Part shown: one piece after another, positions 34,594-45,711 of the stretch | Numbering within the stretch: the first letter of the stretch is position 1 | How the letters are laid out: each line of letters opens with the position of its first letter | Source of the DNA: Meandrina meandrites | Taxonomy: Eukaryota; Cnidaria; Anthozoa; Scleractinia; Meandrinidae | Length of the DNA stretch: 64,000 nucleotides | Assembly (NCBI GenBank): GCA_963693305.1 | Contig: OY855906.1 | Location: 12,547,602-12,611,601, forward strand | Direction of reading: 5' to 3' | Translations under genes and position numbers: made by a program | Notes under the pieces: generated by a model | What the model saw: only the letters and a program-made list of their open reading frames with translations | Told to the model about the DNA's origin: nothing | The model's database searches: none

Positions 34594-34689
34594 GAGTGTA
34601 GGCCATGCATGGAGAGGATTTACATGAACTTTCGAATTCTCCAAACCTTCTTTCGATCTTGCATAGGGATATGTAAACACGTCCGCCAT
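34594..34689 (-). other. conserved 96-bp open exon candidate, copy 3
   Basis: 32 codons (MADVFTYPYARSKEG to PLHAWPTL) ending at a GTAAGT donor. Same length, phase and position relative to the GPCR as the two other copies. The downstream frame begins MTKADVYIVKIEPES. Function unknown. Confidence 0.35.
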
Positions 34690-34760
34690 TTTTTATTTTG
34701 AAATGATAACAGGCAAATATTTTAAGCACGAAGTTACTCTGAGAAATTAATTATGGTAAA

Positions 34761-36457
34761 TTAAATGTTCATTATAGACTTCACTGCATTTCTAAGATTT
34801 TGATTCCGTTTAAGATAAAACACGGGATTAACACATGACGTCATATATGTCGCTGTTATAGACCAAGGTAACGCAATGGCGTGCACTCGAGGATAATTAA
34901 GTTCAAATATTTTCATGGAAAAAACTGGCACCAAGGAAGCCAAAAGGATGATGGAAACAATGTACATATCGATAGCCACTTTCTTCTCTCGCCGCAATAC
35001 CGCTGACATTTGACCTGCAGCAACAGCATCGCCCAGCTGACGGTTGTGATGACGAATGGCGAACAGCATTCTGATGTGATTGGCAATTGGGACAATAATG
35101 AACCAAGCAGCAGAAATGAGGTGTGCAATGAATGCGAGGAGTTTGGGCAAAACGAATCTAGTGAACATTGCAAACAGCACCCAAATGACGTTGACGAGGA
35201 TGGCAATTTTCATTGTGCCTGAAAAGCAGACAAATTGTTAGGATTAGGCTAATTAATAAACGAGATCAAAGCCGGTTAGCCCTGGTTTATAGTTCAGTTG
35301 AGGTTTACACAGACTTTACAGACCGACACTGGGTTAAAGGATTTTTAAATTCTGACTTCACGCCAAGGTGTCAGGTCAGGCCCATGCTTCCACGACTCCA
35401 GCTGTCATAGAAGGAAGCAACTTGCAGTATATCGTCTACTAACCCCCTCATCCCTATCCTCGGAGACCCAGGGGCAGTTAGTCGGGGCGAAACGAAGTAG
35501 CCCGGGCAGAAATCGTAGCGTCGAAAGTTTTCAAGAAGGGCGGAAAGAACCCCTTGCAAACGGCCCTGCGAGTGTTGGCTCCTGATTGAGCAGCAAAATT
35601 CCTTTTATTATTCTGCCCAAACGGCAAACCGTAACTTTAGGGTCATTTTCGAGGATGCTTCACCCAGCAAATTTTCAGGTTTTCGGGACAATCCGACGGT
35701 ACCCATTCAAAGAAACCTGCTTGAGAGGAAGGTTTTATGTATTACTCCAGTCTCCTCTTGCCCTCGAACACAACGCAGTGACCTTCCCCCTCCCGGACGC
35801 CAACCCAGACTAATCGATCTGCAGTAACCAGTAATGTTCTGCGCGTCAGTCTCTCACACTATTTAAACCTACCTCTTCGCGCAATAAAGTTATCTTACTT
35901 ATTTTGGTTATTCCATTACTTCGCCAATATGAGACCAAGTTAGTGTTACAGAGCACAGGGATACACACACTGTCTTCTGATCAATGGCAAAATAACATAA
36001 TTTATATACCTTTTTTGGTGACGTTTGCGCGATATGCTAATGGTCTTGACAATGCATAATGGCGATCAAAACTAATAATCGCGATGTTGCTAAACGACAG
36101 GCCCACAGTTAACACATTGAAAGTGAAAAACACGTCAAATATCAAGCCTTGATGTAAACACGATCGCTGGCCTCTTTGACGGAAAAATCGCCACGCGACA
36201 AACACTGGCTGAGTAGTGATTGCTGTGAGGCAATCCGCGGAGGCCAGGCTGCACAGTAGAATGTTACTGGGCTTCTGTAATGAGGGATTCTTAACCATAG
36301 CGACAATGATGGCCAGGTTACTAAGGAATGCAAAAGTGGCAGCTGATCCATTGACAACAGCAAGGAGTATGTCGCTGATGTAGGCGACCGTGTCGTTCCT
36401 TGCCGCGCCAATAAATGGAGGTAACCTACAAAATGTGCCGTTTACACCTGTAAGCAT
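34761..36457 (-). CDS. GPCR3: class A (rhodopsin-like) receptor, two exons
   Basis: Exon 1 is 36010-36457 and exon 2 is 34761-35218, with a 791-bp phase-1 intron. The product is 301 residues. The start is the ATG at 36457 (MLTGVNGTFC), with sequons at Asn6 and Asn21. Seven hydrophobic segments fit TM1 30-56, TM2 64-86, TM3 104-130, TM4 153-170, TM5 177-202, TM6 229-253 and TM7 264-286. DRH is at 131-133 and NPVFY at 280-284. Intracellular loop 3 (HHNRQLGDAVAAGQMSAVL) is short. TM6 lacks the CWxP motif (LLASLVPVF), and no cysteine is available in extracellular loop 2 to pair with Cys100. It is a clear tandem paralogue of GPCR2; exon lengths (448 and 458 bp) are identical. Ligand unknown. An orphan cnidarian-type receptor is the safest call. 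Confidence 0.88.
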
Positions 36458-39198
36458 TTCGTCGTGCCGGTAGAATTTGATGCCTAATTAAAAAAAAATG
36501 CAAATGTGAAATTAAATTCCTTACTTGTTTACTGAAATTGTTTCCAGTGTTTAACATTGTGACGTAACAAGTAACAAGTGCAGGCAATGCAAACGGAAGG
36601 AGTTCCAGCTGGTCTTCCAGGATTGCCCAGCGTGCCCAATCGATGATAATCGATCATCGGAAATCAATCGATATAATCGATAATAATCGATAAAAATCAA
36701 TCGATTAATATCGATTGGTCTCACCAATCGATGAAAATCGATACTCACAATCTCAAGTCCTCTTAATTGTGTCTATTGTTATCGATTTTATCGATTATTA
36801 TCGATTATTATTAGTTTTAATAAATAAACCATTTATGAATTATTATAACATTTTGTAAGCGGATACGCTACGCATCCGTCCGCGTGGACTCGAGCCAGTC
36901 TTGCCGAAGTCTTCCAGTCTAGCCGGTCATCGAAATCTCGCGGAATGAACGTACTACTAGTAGAGGCTGTTGTGAAGGGCTACGCGAGTGCCCTTTTACA
37001 GTAAGGATGGGTGAAGCGTTTTCCCTCGAGAAAAAAAATCGACAGTCGAGGAGAGGAATTTCGAGTAGTAAACTGTGAAAAGGCGAAATTTTCTGTGTTA
37101 GAGTTAGACTATATGCGAAAAAAATGGGGAAAATGGCTCTTGTTATTCGAAGGATCGGTTCTTAAGTCTTAATGCGTAGCGCAAACGTATCTGAAATCAT
37201 TATTAAACGATTATCATTGACAATCGATATAGTAATCGATACAAATTGATGAAAATCGACGAAAATTGATCAAAATCGATGAAAATCGATACTCACAACT
37301 CTTTCGATCTTCCGATATCAATCGATTAATTACTATCGATTAATATATAGATTTAGGCAGGCCTAAAAGCGGAGCTCCCATTTATTATTTTTTGCTCAAT
37401 TTAATTGCAGTGTTACCAAATAAGTAGCCACACTATTTCTAAGCTTATACAGTGGCCCATAAGGGTTCAAAATAAATTAATTTTCAATCGCTCATGGTCA
37501 AACTTAATATCTTGCATGTAAAAACCTCTTATGGTTTTGTTGACGAACGCGATGTCAATATATTTTGAGGTTAATCCTTCTAAAGTTTTGCTTGTGACAG
37601 GTTCTAAAATTAAAATTGACGAGTGCACTTTATTGGGTTCCTCACGTACGCACGTAGGCGCAACAACATTTCTTAGTAAAACTTGATAAACGTTTACTGT
37701 ACACTATGTTAATAAACGTTTATGACTTATTCAATGTAAAAAGGACCTTGGTCTTGCTTTGATTTACTGCAAAACAGTTAGGGCATAAAAAAAACAACTC
37801 AAGGAAAACACAAAAATACAGCAAAACAAACTAAGTAAACTCAGTAAACAAAATGAACTCACGCTATGGCAAACAAAACTCACGGCGGGAAACAAACTCT
37901 GCAAATTGATGGTGCCGGTTTTGTAAGTCATTTTAAAGCGGATTTTGTGTAAGAATTGTGGCATTTTGTGATTTGGAAAGTGGCGCACGCTAACTTAGAA
38001 TAAGCTTACAATGTTGTTTTGACTGTTTTGAACCGTGTTCTTTTCGTTGCAGTTTAGTTGCATGATTAACTAATTCTGTTTTACCGTACGCCTTGCTAAA
38101 AACCTTAGAGAATTTTATGCAGAGAACTGATTCAATTTTCTTCATTTCTGGTAAGCAAATGTGCGGAAGGTTAAGTCTGAACTTGCTCAGCCAAGCACAG
38201 GTAACTCGCAACGAAATCGACGAAATGTTGGTTTACGATTTCAACACACTCGCTGATAACAGAAACAAAACTAATGCAAGCGAGTATAAAAAAAGAGCGG
38301 TTAGATAATAGATCGCTTAAATATATATGGGTGTGCAGTATCGCTGAGTAGTTTTACTCGGTTTTGTTTCGCAGGATTTTTCTGTACGTGTAGTTTGTAA
38401 TTTATAAAGCGAAATCGTGATTTTGATCCGTGAAACTAATAATTTGATATTGTTATCAAAATCCAATCATCGTCAATCATGAACAATTAACCTAAACGAA
38501 TTAACAATTAACCTACACGAAATATTTAATAAACAATGTCTGTATGAAATGTACAAACATGAACAGGTTTCTAAGCAGCATTAATTGCGGGCGAGCAAAA
38601 GCGAGCCCGCAGCCTATTCTTGAGGTCAGCGGCACTTTCTTTAGCGGACTTGAAGCAAAATGTGGGCACATTTTTGGCATTCCTTTGTTCTTCCAACTGG
38701 AATGAATGGTATGTTAGCAAGTGGCGGAGCAAAGGCCCTGGTGTTGAGTTCAAGGTCCGTGGTCATTGTTCACGTGAATTTCGTGAGTAATGCAATTTTC
38801 CGAAGTACATGTCACGTCCGGCGTTTACTTGTACAAGCAACGGGAGGCTAAACTGCAAACTTTGGGGCTAAAAGTGAAAAGGAGAAACACCGGTCAATTT
38901 TTAAGTGGCTTTAAAATGGAAAATCATCGAATACAGAGTGCTAAAACCTTGCTGATGAAGGATTCATCTTCCTTTCACGGCCGCGAAGACATGGGCCCGG
39001 TTGTTCGAAAGAGGGTTAAATTAACCTTGGGTTAGACCTTAACCCGAGGTTAAATTTCTTAACCGTAGGTTTGTTAACCCGGAGTTAAAAGAGCGTTGTT
39101 CAAAGCGCGGTTAGTGGTCAGGTTAGTTAACCTCGGGTTAAACGCGACTAACCCGCGGATAGCATCCCATAATACTCTTCGTTTGTTTTGACAACGAA

Positions 39199-39393
39199 AT
39201 GGCTTCCCCCGAAATTGTCGTTTTGGCAGAAGCACCACGCAAAAAGGCAAGAAAACAAAATTTCAGTCCAATCGAGATTGCTACACTTACAGAGAAAGTA
39301 GAGGAAAATTTAGCAATTTTACAAAGCAAGCTGACAAACAGTATAACTAACCGGAAAAAAAATGAACTCTGGAGTAAAATTGTAAAAATCTGA
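39199..39393 (+). pseudogene. truncated Harbinger Myb/SANT-like DNA-binding protein
   Basis: The 64 codons starting MASPEIVVLAEAP include KKARKQNFSPIEIATLTEKV and [16 protein letters not shown]. This is the N-terminal part of the Myb/SANT-like domain of the second protein of Harbinger transposons (related to NAIF1-type domains). In those elements it helps recruit the transposase to DNA and the nucleus. The frame ends at the deletion junction after WSKIVKI, so the rest of the domain and the C-terminus are missing. Confidence 0.72.
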
Positions 39394-39705
39394 AACAGCC
39401 CGTGACACGGTTGACTTATCTACGCCGACAGTGTCCCCAATTACTTGCAGAAAACTTCCACTGGCGAAAAATCTCAGTGCGATAAGTACTTGGTGAAGTA
39501 GTGTGAGAGCGTGGTTTCGTACTGTGCTTCTACGAAGATCTCGAGCTAGAAGGTTTGTTATGTACAAAATCGACTGTCTACCAAATCTGTATCGAGCTCG
39601 CAACTCTTCGTCAGTGTAGTCATCGATTAAAGAATTATTTGAGAGACGAAATTTTCGTGGCCTCCTGTGTCCTCGCTCGACTTTAAAAAACAACAAGTTC
39701 GCCAT
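39385..39705 (-). pseudogene. truncated Harbinger (HARBI1-like) transposase, N-terminal part
   Basis: The frame from 39705 reads [48 protein letters not shown] and [17 protein letters not shown], the helix-turn-helix-containing N-terminal region of HARBI1/PIF transposases. The catalytic DDE domain is gone: after SRAVSDF the reading runs into the reverse strand of the Myb-like gene. It is non-functional as a nuclease. Confidence 0.8.
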
Positions 39706-40810
39706 ATTGTTTCAATTTTCCTTTATTTAACCCGAGGATAGTGAGTTAACCCACCTAGCTAGGTGGGTTAAATTTAACCCGCTGTTTACCCCGAGGTTAG
39801 TGTTAACCTACCTTCGAACAACAGAACTAACCTGCGGTTAAAATTTAACCGGAGGTTAAGTCGATTTAACCCGAGGTTAGGAGTTAACCCTCTTTCGAAC
39901 AACCGGGCCATGGTGTCATGGCACTTCCAAATGCGTTTTGAATGCACATCACAGACTTGAACACAGACTTAATGCGGTTTCTAAAGACTTCTGAGAACAA
40001 ATGGTAATGTTCGTTATTGCTTCAAGTTTGGATGGAATTTTCAGAAGGAGCGGTAAAGCCGTTGAGTGAATAATTGACTGCAGAAGCCGTTCTTAAAAAT
40101 CAAAACTTTCGCTTTGGCTTGAACAAGTGAATAATTGATTCTTGTATGTTGAATTGCACGGCTTTGAAATTTTCGATATTTTGATGCTTTTGAATACATT
40201 CCTTGGCTTCTTCTTAACTTGAAATTAATATGAAACAAAGTTTCTTTTAAGTTTCTCCCATTTTCCATCTTTAGTCCGGAATTTTAGGCTTTTGAAGCCG
40301 AACAGATTTGACACACGTAGGCGTGTTGTTATCTGACGCCCATCTTTTATCGGGACTTGCTTCAGTTGTTTATTTAGCGGCTTTGTTTTGAGTTGTATTT
40401 ATAGATTTAGAAAGTTACTACAATGCGTCACAAAATACAAAGGGGTATGTTTATTAACATTTAAAGGAAAGGAAAGCGTTGAAGGCGTTGCTAGTGTTCA
40501 TTTTGTGCTAGGAACTCTGAAGTATTGTAAGCAATTTTTACGCTGTTTCATGCCGCCGTGATTTGTAAATACTTTCAATCTTCTCAAATTACCGCTTTTC
40601 TGCACCAAGAACGCGAGGAAATTAGCTGTAATTGAAGGCATCGAATGGTTTCTAATAAACTTTCATTACTTTAGTAATGAAGTAATAAAATGGATATTCC
40701 GGCATCGTAAAACTGTAACGCAAGCTAGCGAGAGGAAGACAAAAGGCCCTGGGAACGAATCCGGACGATCCGGACAGACAGACAGACGTACATCCCAGAT
40801 GCCGGCTTAG

Positions 40811-40842
40811 TGCGGCGTTACACACTTTGTGTAAGCCGCACA
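40811..40842. repeat. short hairpin
   Basis: GTGCGGCGTTACACA and TGTGTAAGCCGCAC form a stem with almost no loop. It follows a CAGACAGACAGAC stretch and is probably the end of a small repeat inside the 6.7-kb element. Confidence 0.55.
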
Positions 40843-41413
40843 AAAATCATAGTAAGAGTAATAATATTACCAACAACAACAACTAATAATATTAATGCAT
40901 TTCATAAACATATTTTTTTATAATAGTAATAATTAAAATTTCTAGGGCGCAAATTCGCATAAGAATACCATCAAACACATCTAAGAAGGAACTGAAATAC
41001 GCAACTGCATAAATCAACAGCAGGAAACTGCAGCCCACGCGTCTCCCTCGCTTCTCCCACGCTATCCTCAATGTCTATTCCATCTTGTAACAAACATGGC
41101 CGCCCGCACTTCCTAACTATTGGTTACTGCTAGTTGAATTATAAATATTTACGGGAAGATCTGAAAACCGACACTACTTCAAATTCGTTCATAAATAAAG
41201 TATATTATTTTTTTCCAAGAGGGCACGGTAACGAATCCTGCAATCTGATTGGTTCTTAGCGCGGGCAAGATTCTCCTGTATCTGCCCACGGGCAACGGTA
41301 ACGCTTTCGTCAGTTTGATTTGGCGGCGAGGCGAACGAGCCCTCGAAAGTTTTGCTCTCAAAAGTTAATGTAATTGCTCACCAACCGATGTAAATGTGAA
41401 AGGAAAAGTAAGC

Positions 41414-41800
41414 AGTGGAATTAAAGGCCTTGAAGTTCTCCAAAAGGCGAGTATTGATTCTCTTTATTGACAAAATCAAGTTGTACAAGTTTTATGGCAG
41501 TAGTTTGTCGATCGTTGTTTGTGCATTATTTACACTGATTTTATGCCACTGCACTTACCTGCAAGTCGCCGGCTTAGTTACATATATACCCGATTGATTC
41601 TTTCAAAAGCTAACTTAGTAACGGAATTAAAGGCCTTGAAGTTCTCCAATAGGCGGGTATTTTTTGTATTTATTGACAAAATCAAGTTATAGTTTGTCGA
41701 TCGTTGTTTATGCATTCGCACTGATTTTCACGCCGTAATGCGGTTTACTGCAAGTCGCTGGTTTACAGACTCGATTTATCCTTTTAAACGCTTTGCCTGT
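41414..41800. repeat. tandem duplication, unit about 205 bp
   Basis: GGAATTAAAGGCCTTGAAGT followed by TCTCCAA.AGGCG.GTATT and GACAAAATCAAGTT occurs at 41417 and again at 41622. The second copy has lost about 30 bp. Both copies share GTTTGTCGATCGTTGTTT. Non-coding. Confidence 0.75.
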
Positions 41801-42248
41801 CTGCTACTTTTCCCCAAAACCGAATACTGCTTATCACCATTCAAGAAAATGAGATATTTTGATTAAAAACAGTTAAATTGATTCTCGCAAAATTGTGCCG
41901 TGTGCAGACGACCAAACTACACAAACAAACTTCATCGAGTTTCACTTTCGTGACTCGAAATTTTTTTTTGCTCTCTTTTGCTGCGACATTGTGCTTCTTC
42001 TTTATTATTAAAGTTACTTTTCTCTTTTTTTCTGATGACCTTTTCCGTGAGTACTGTTCAGTTTAGCGAATTTGTTTTGTTTGGCGGAAAACAAATCATT
42101 CTTCACTTTAGCCGCAGCTTTTAGCGATCGATTCAACATGCACATTGGATGCGCGCGTATAATACAATTACATTTTGCAAGACAATCTTTTTAGATTTTT
42201 TTTAACCAAGTAAGAAAAAAATAAATAAGTTATTTACCGGCTTTGGGT

Positions 42249-42359
42249 CGGTCCGTATCGTGAAAAACTGTGACCGAGGTCTTGAAAATGCTGCCCGAGG
42301 CCGCAGGCCGAGGGCAGCATTTTCAAGACCTCGGTCACAGTTTTTCACGACACGGACCT
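42249..42359. repeat. long near-perfect hairpin
   Basis: A stem of about 48 bp (GGTCCGTATCGTGAAAAACT, through GTGACCGAGGTCTTGAAAAT, to GCTGCCC) has one mismatch and a GC-rich loop of about 15 nt (GAGGCCGCAGGCCGA). Probably a foldback MITE. Confidence 0.8.
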
Positions 42360-43210
42360 CCCAGCCGGCAAATAACATATATGTATAAACAGATTCTCAA
42401 AATAAAATCAAACTTATGCTAAGTGCATATATACATTTACGTTTGTTACCTCAAGTTTGAAAAGGCTTGTAAATTCTGCAGGGCAAAAATTTCAAACCAG
42501 CACAATAATATCGGAAACGAAAACGCCACTCGTTGTACGGCTTACTCCAACACCAGCGACATATACATGTTTTGAATTATCAGTGAAGATTGATCTCTCC
42601 TTTCCTTTCGGTGTAGCTGTTAACAGTCTTTTATCCATCACTTAGTGAACTTCACAGGCTCTGAGCTCACTTTTATTTTAGCTCAATGTCAGCTCAATTA
42701 ATTTTTCAGCCTTGGTTAGCCGCAGTGCTTCAACTCTCGGTGTTGTCCGATGTATATCATGTTCAAGTCGGCAATTATTTGGGATCTTCCCGTTAAGAGG
42801 TTGTCCTAAATCATTTGGCATGAGTTTTCATGATGTAGATGAGTAAATAGAGTGAGAAATATTCATGAAGAACTATGTTTTCCAGCATGCTTTGACCTTT
42901 CTTCGCGTCTTTCATTCAGGTTAAAAAGTGAACAACGTACCAACTATTTGCCGCCTTTTCATAAAACCGCTTCGTTTAAGTTGAAATGAAATGTCCAGAT
43001 CATGAGAAAACATGAGAAAAAAAAACTCTGAAGTAATACTGTGTTCTTACAAGTTTCTATGACATTTAAGTTAACTCTCAACAAACCAAATAATGTTTTT
43101 GTGTTTCTTTTTGCGTAAGAAGGACTCCAAATCAAGGACAAAGATAAACTCGTCCCCAGGCCTAATCCGTGCGTTTCTTGGCTTGATGGATTTACCAATT
43201 TCTATGGTAT

Positions 43211-43252
43211 GGAGCTCCGCCCGCGGGCGCCGAAGGCGCCCGCGGGAGCTCC
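43211..43252. repeat. GC-rich palindrome
   Basis: GGAGCTCC..CGCGGGCGCC mirrors GGCGCCCGCGGGAGCTCC around GAA, with two extra bases in the left arm. It lies 60 bp inside the right end of the 6.7-kb element. Confidence 0.75.
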
Positions 43253-43320
43253 GCTATTATCGATTACAATCGATTTTATCGATTATCGAATTTCATCGAT
43301 TGGGCACGCCGGGAGGATTG

Positions 43321-45145
43321 ATACATCTTTAATTTTGACAGAGTTCTTCAAATGAATTCAAAGATGAAAAATACACACCAGGGCCGGGTTGTTCAAAGCA
43401 CGATTCAGCTAATCTAAGATTACCGTGAATTTTTATTTTAGGTTTTTTGTTTTTACTTTTCAGTGAGGCTTTCTGTTTATATTTTTTCCTCCAGTTTTGA
43501 TGTCAACTAATCTCAATCTTCATAACATAACATAAGCAATAAAAACACTTTTATAGAAGAGAAACTGAGCTCTCGATTAACTTTTAACCCCGGGCCCAGA
43601 TTGTTAAATGTGCAAATTTAACCTTTGATCCTATGTAAAGTACGTTTGTTGATGTAGTCCACTACTTTTTGTCGATATTTGGTTCTGGCGAAAATCTTCT
43701 TGCTGTAAATATTAACTGGCTGTTTCACAGGTTTTTCAGTGGTTCTTCTTTTCTACAAGGGAAAACATTCTCTAGTCGTCTTCGTTTCAATTGCAATGCC
43801 TCACACTAGACATTTCTCGTCCACCTGGATTCAGCGATCCGTTTAGAAAAATCTCCATCCGAACGGCTAGAGCATCAGTTTAAAATGATTCGCCAACCGT
43901 TTGTACGACTTATTGGGCTTGGGTCATCAGTTCAGAGAATCGTTGCCCAGTCGATAGGCAAGAGTTGTCTCGCTCGAACTGCAAATCTATCATCGTTTTT
44001 AAGCCATTATTTTATCATTTACAATGAAATGCCCAGTTTAGATCACTATAAAAGCAGCGTATACCAATGTTGCTCAAACATAAAACAAAATAGTACAAAA
44101 ATTAATTGGCAATTTGGTAGTAAGGCATCATCATTATCTTTACTCTACATTTACGGAACTTTAAATCTACTATTGCATTACGAACAGCGAAACTAAATGA
44201 CTTACCTTGTAGCCAAACCAGGAAATCGAATAAGAAAAAAAAATTTTTTTCTGGCCAGGTTCACGTATTGATCACTTGTGTAGTAGTGTTTATTTCCTTG
44301 ACATATCACAGACTTCCAGCAAAAATCAAGCTGGTCAATTTTAAAATCTGGCCAATTAAGATGTAGATAATCTCATTCAAATTCCGAAAATCTCAGTTTA
44401 TGTCAAATCAATTTGGGTTTAATTGAGTACAAATTTCTAATTTAGCAAGCTCCGGCTTTGCGTTTACGTCATATTAATCTTCTTATTAATTACCGGTTTG
44501 TTTAGTATTTAATTGACTTTTCTGCTCGATCGTTAATTAGTATCTTTTAAATAAGCAATACCACAGTAGAGTCTTTGACGCTTATTATAACCTGATTACA
44601 ATTCTGGGAATTAACCAGCTGTACTTTCTACAATTGGTTTTACTCGCTCGCCGGTCGGGTAAGTAAAGAGTAAGTGCTTAACCAAATGATTTCAAAATAA
44701 CGATGTAATGGACTGAGCAGTGAATCAAATGATACACCTAGAATAAAATAATAAATTAGCCACGACATAAAAATGGAGTTCTGTAAATTTTGCAACGAGA
44801 AACCGATCGAAAATAGTAAGACGTGATGCCCAAAAAGTTTTCAACATTTGTGTTGAATTTGGATGTCATTAAAAACCATTTCTCTCAGTTAATAAACACG
44901 AGAAAAGAAAAGGAAATTCGAAACACTCATTATGCAAATCAAACGTTCGGAAAATTGATTTTATTTTCCTCCATTTGGCTTTTATTGCTTGCCGACTAAG
45001 TGATGATTTCATATTTTGCGTGGGCTGAGCGGCGAGTCAAATCAGTTCTCGGTTAACTGTTCATTATTCGGACAATCTTTCAGCCTCGAGCACTATCCTC
45101 CAATATACCATTTGCCTGAAGGGGTTTGTTTTCTAAATATATTGG
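43321..45145. repeat. GPCR3 tail and truncated spacer block, copy D
   Basis: Positions 43321-43612 continue the GPCR3 tail split off by the 6.7-kb element (compare 24394-24723). From 43613 the sequence repeats the start of the spacer blocks at 19291 and 31017, including the frame RQPFVRLIGLGSSVQR. Similarity stops near 45140, before the hairpin. There is no GPCR in this unit, so it marks the broken right edge of the array. No gene is seen. Confidence 0.8.
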
Positions 45146-45425
45146 ATTATATATAATGCACGCGTGCCACCGTAGAGTTAGGACGTCCTAAATTCAGCTA
45201 AAATTGGTAAAAATCATCTAGAAGAGGTATATTTTGAAACATGAAACCCTAACGAATAACAGAAGAGGTATAAAACACAAAACTGGTGACCGACGTTCCA
45301 CTGAAGACCAAGAGCGCTTTCCATTAGTCAGAACTGGTCGGCCGGTCTGGTGGTTTTGAATGCGAAATGGGCCTTTTCACTATATTTTGCCACCAATCCA
45401 CAATAATTAATAACTATTCACCTCA

Positions 45426-45499
45426 GTGTCGGTGAATAGTGGTGGATATTTACCGAGACGCGAGGCGGCGAGGTAAATATCCACCACTTTCACCGACAC
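45426..45499. repeat. hairpin
   Basis: GTGTCGGTGAATAGTGGTGG plus ATATTTACC mirrors GGTAAATATCCACCAC plus TTTCACCGACAC around a GC-rich loop (GAGACGCGAGGCGGCGA). Confidence 0.75.
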
Positions 45500-45525
45500 A
45501 CCAACACACCGACACAGAATTGTTT

Positions 45526-45711
45526 TAGTATATACCACGCAAGCTGAATAACTAGAGGACCAAAACATTACTTTCAGTACCCAAAGCGACACGGGAAGCC
45601 ATTTTTTTTTTATCTTCGGCTGCTCAGAGGTGAATAGTACTTTGCTAATCACCTCCGAGTTAACCAATCAGCGCCCGCGGAAAGCACTATTCACTTGTGT
45701 GGTATATACTA
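45526..45711. mobile_element. small MITE with TAGTATATACCAC ends
   Basis: TTTTAGTATATACCACGCAA at left mirrors GTGTGGTATATACTA at right, about 185 bp apart. It abuts the next element. Confidence 0.55.

Larger units (their letters stand above)
38994..39909. mobile_element. deleted Harbinger-like element with two truncated genes
   Basis: The inverted ends GGCCCGGTTGTTCGAAAGAG (26 bp, perfect through GGGTTAA) are flanked by ATG at 38991-38993 and 39910-39912, a 3-bp duplication. Repeated CGGGTTAA motifs in both orientations follow each end. Inside, a Myb/SANT-like frame on the plus strand and a transposase-like frame on the minus strand run toward each other and meet at a deletion junction near 39380-39395. 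This is the convergent two-gene layout of PIF/Harbinger elements with the middle removed. Confidence 0.88.
36626..43313. mobile_element. 6.7-kb element with ATCGAT-rich termini, 7-bp duplication
   Basis: The inverted ends CCCAGCGTGCCCAATCGATG and CATCGATTGGGCACGCCGGG are flanked by AGGATTG at 36619-36625 and 43314-43320. GPCR2's tail has the undivided site (CCAGGATTGAAACATC, near 24393). Arrays of ATCGAT/ATCGATAATCGAT lie next to both ends and again at 37200-37350. The interior holds short unrecognised frames (a degenerate AYGKTELVNHATKLQRK zinc-finger-like stretch on the minus strand near 38090-38140), the Harbinger derivative at 38994-39909, a tandem duplication at 41414-41800 and hairpins. 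Duplications of 6-8 bp occur in Dada, P and hAT elements; I cannot decide among them. Confidence 0.87.

Noticed and set aside
38571..38870. Short opposing frames inside the 6.7-kb element as transposase
   Set aside because: No DDE/RNase H-like motif, helix-turn-helix or zinc finger could be recognised, so no transposase is claimed.
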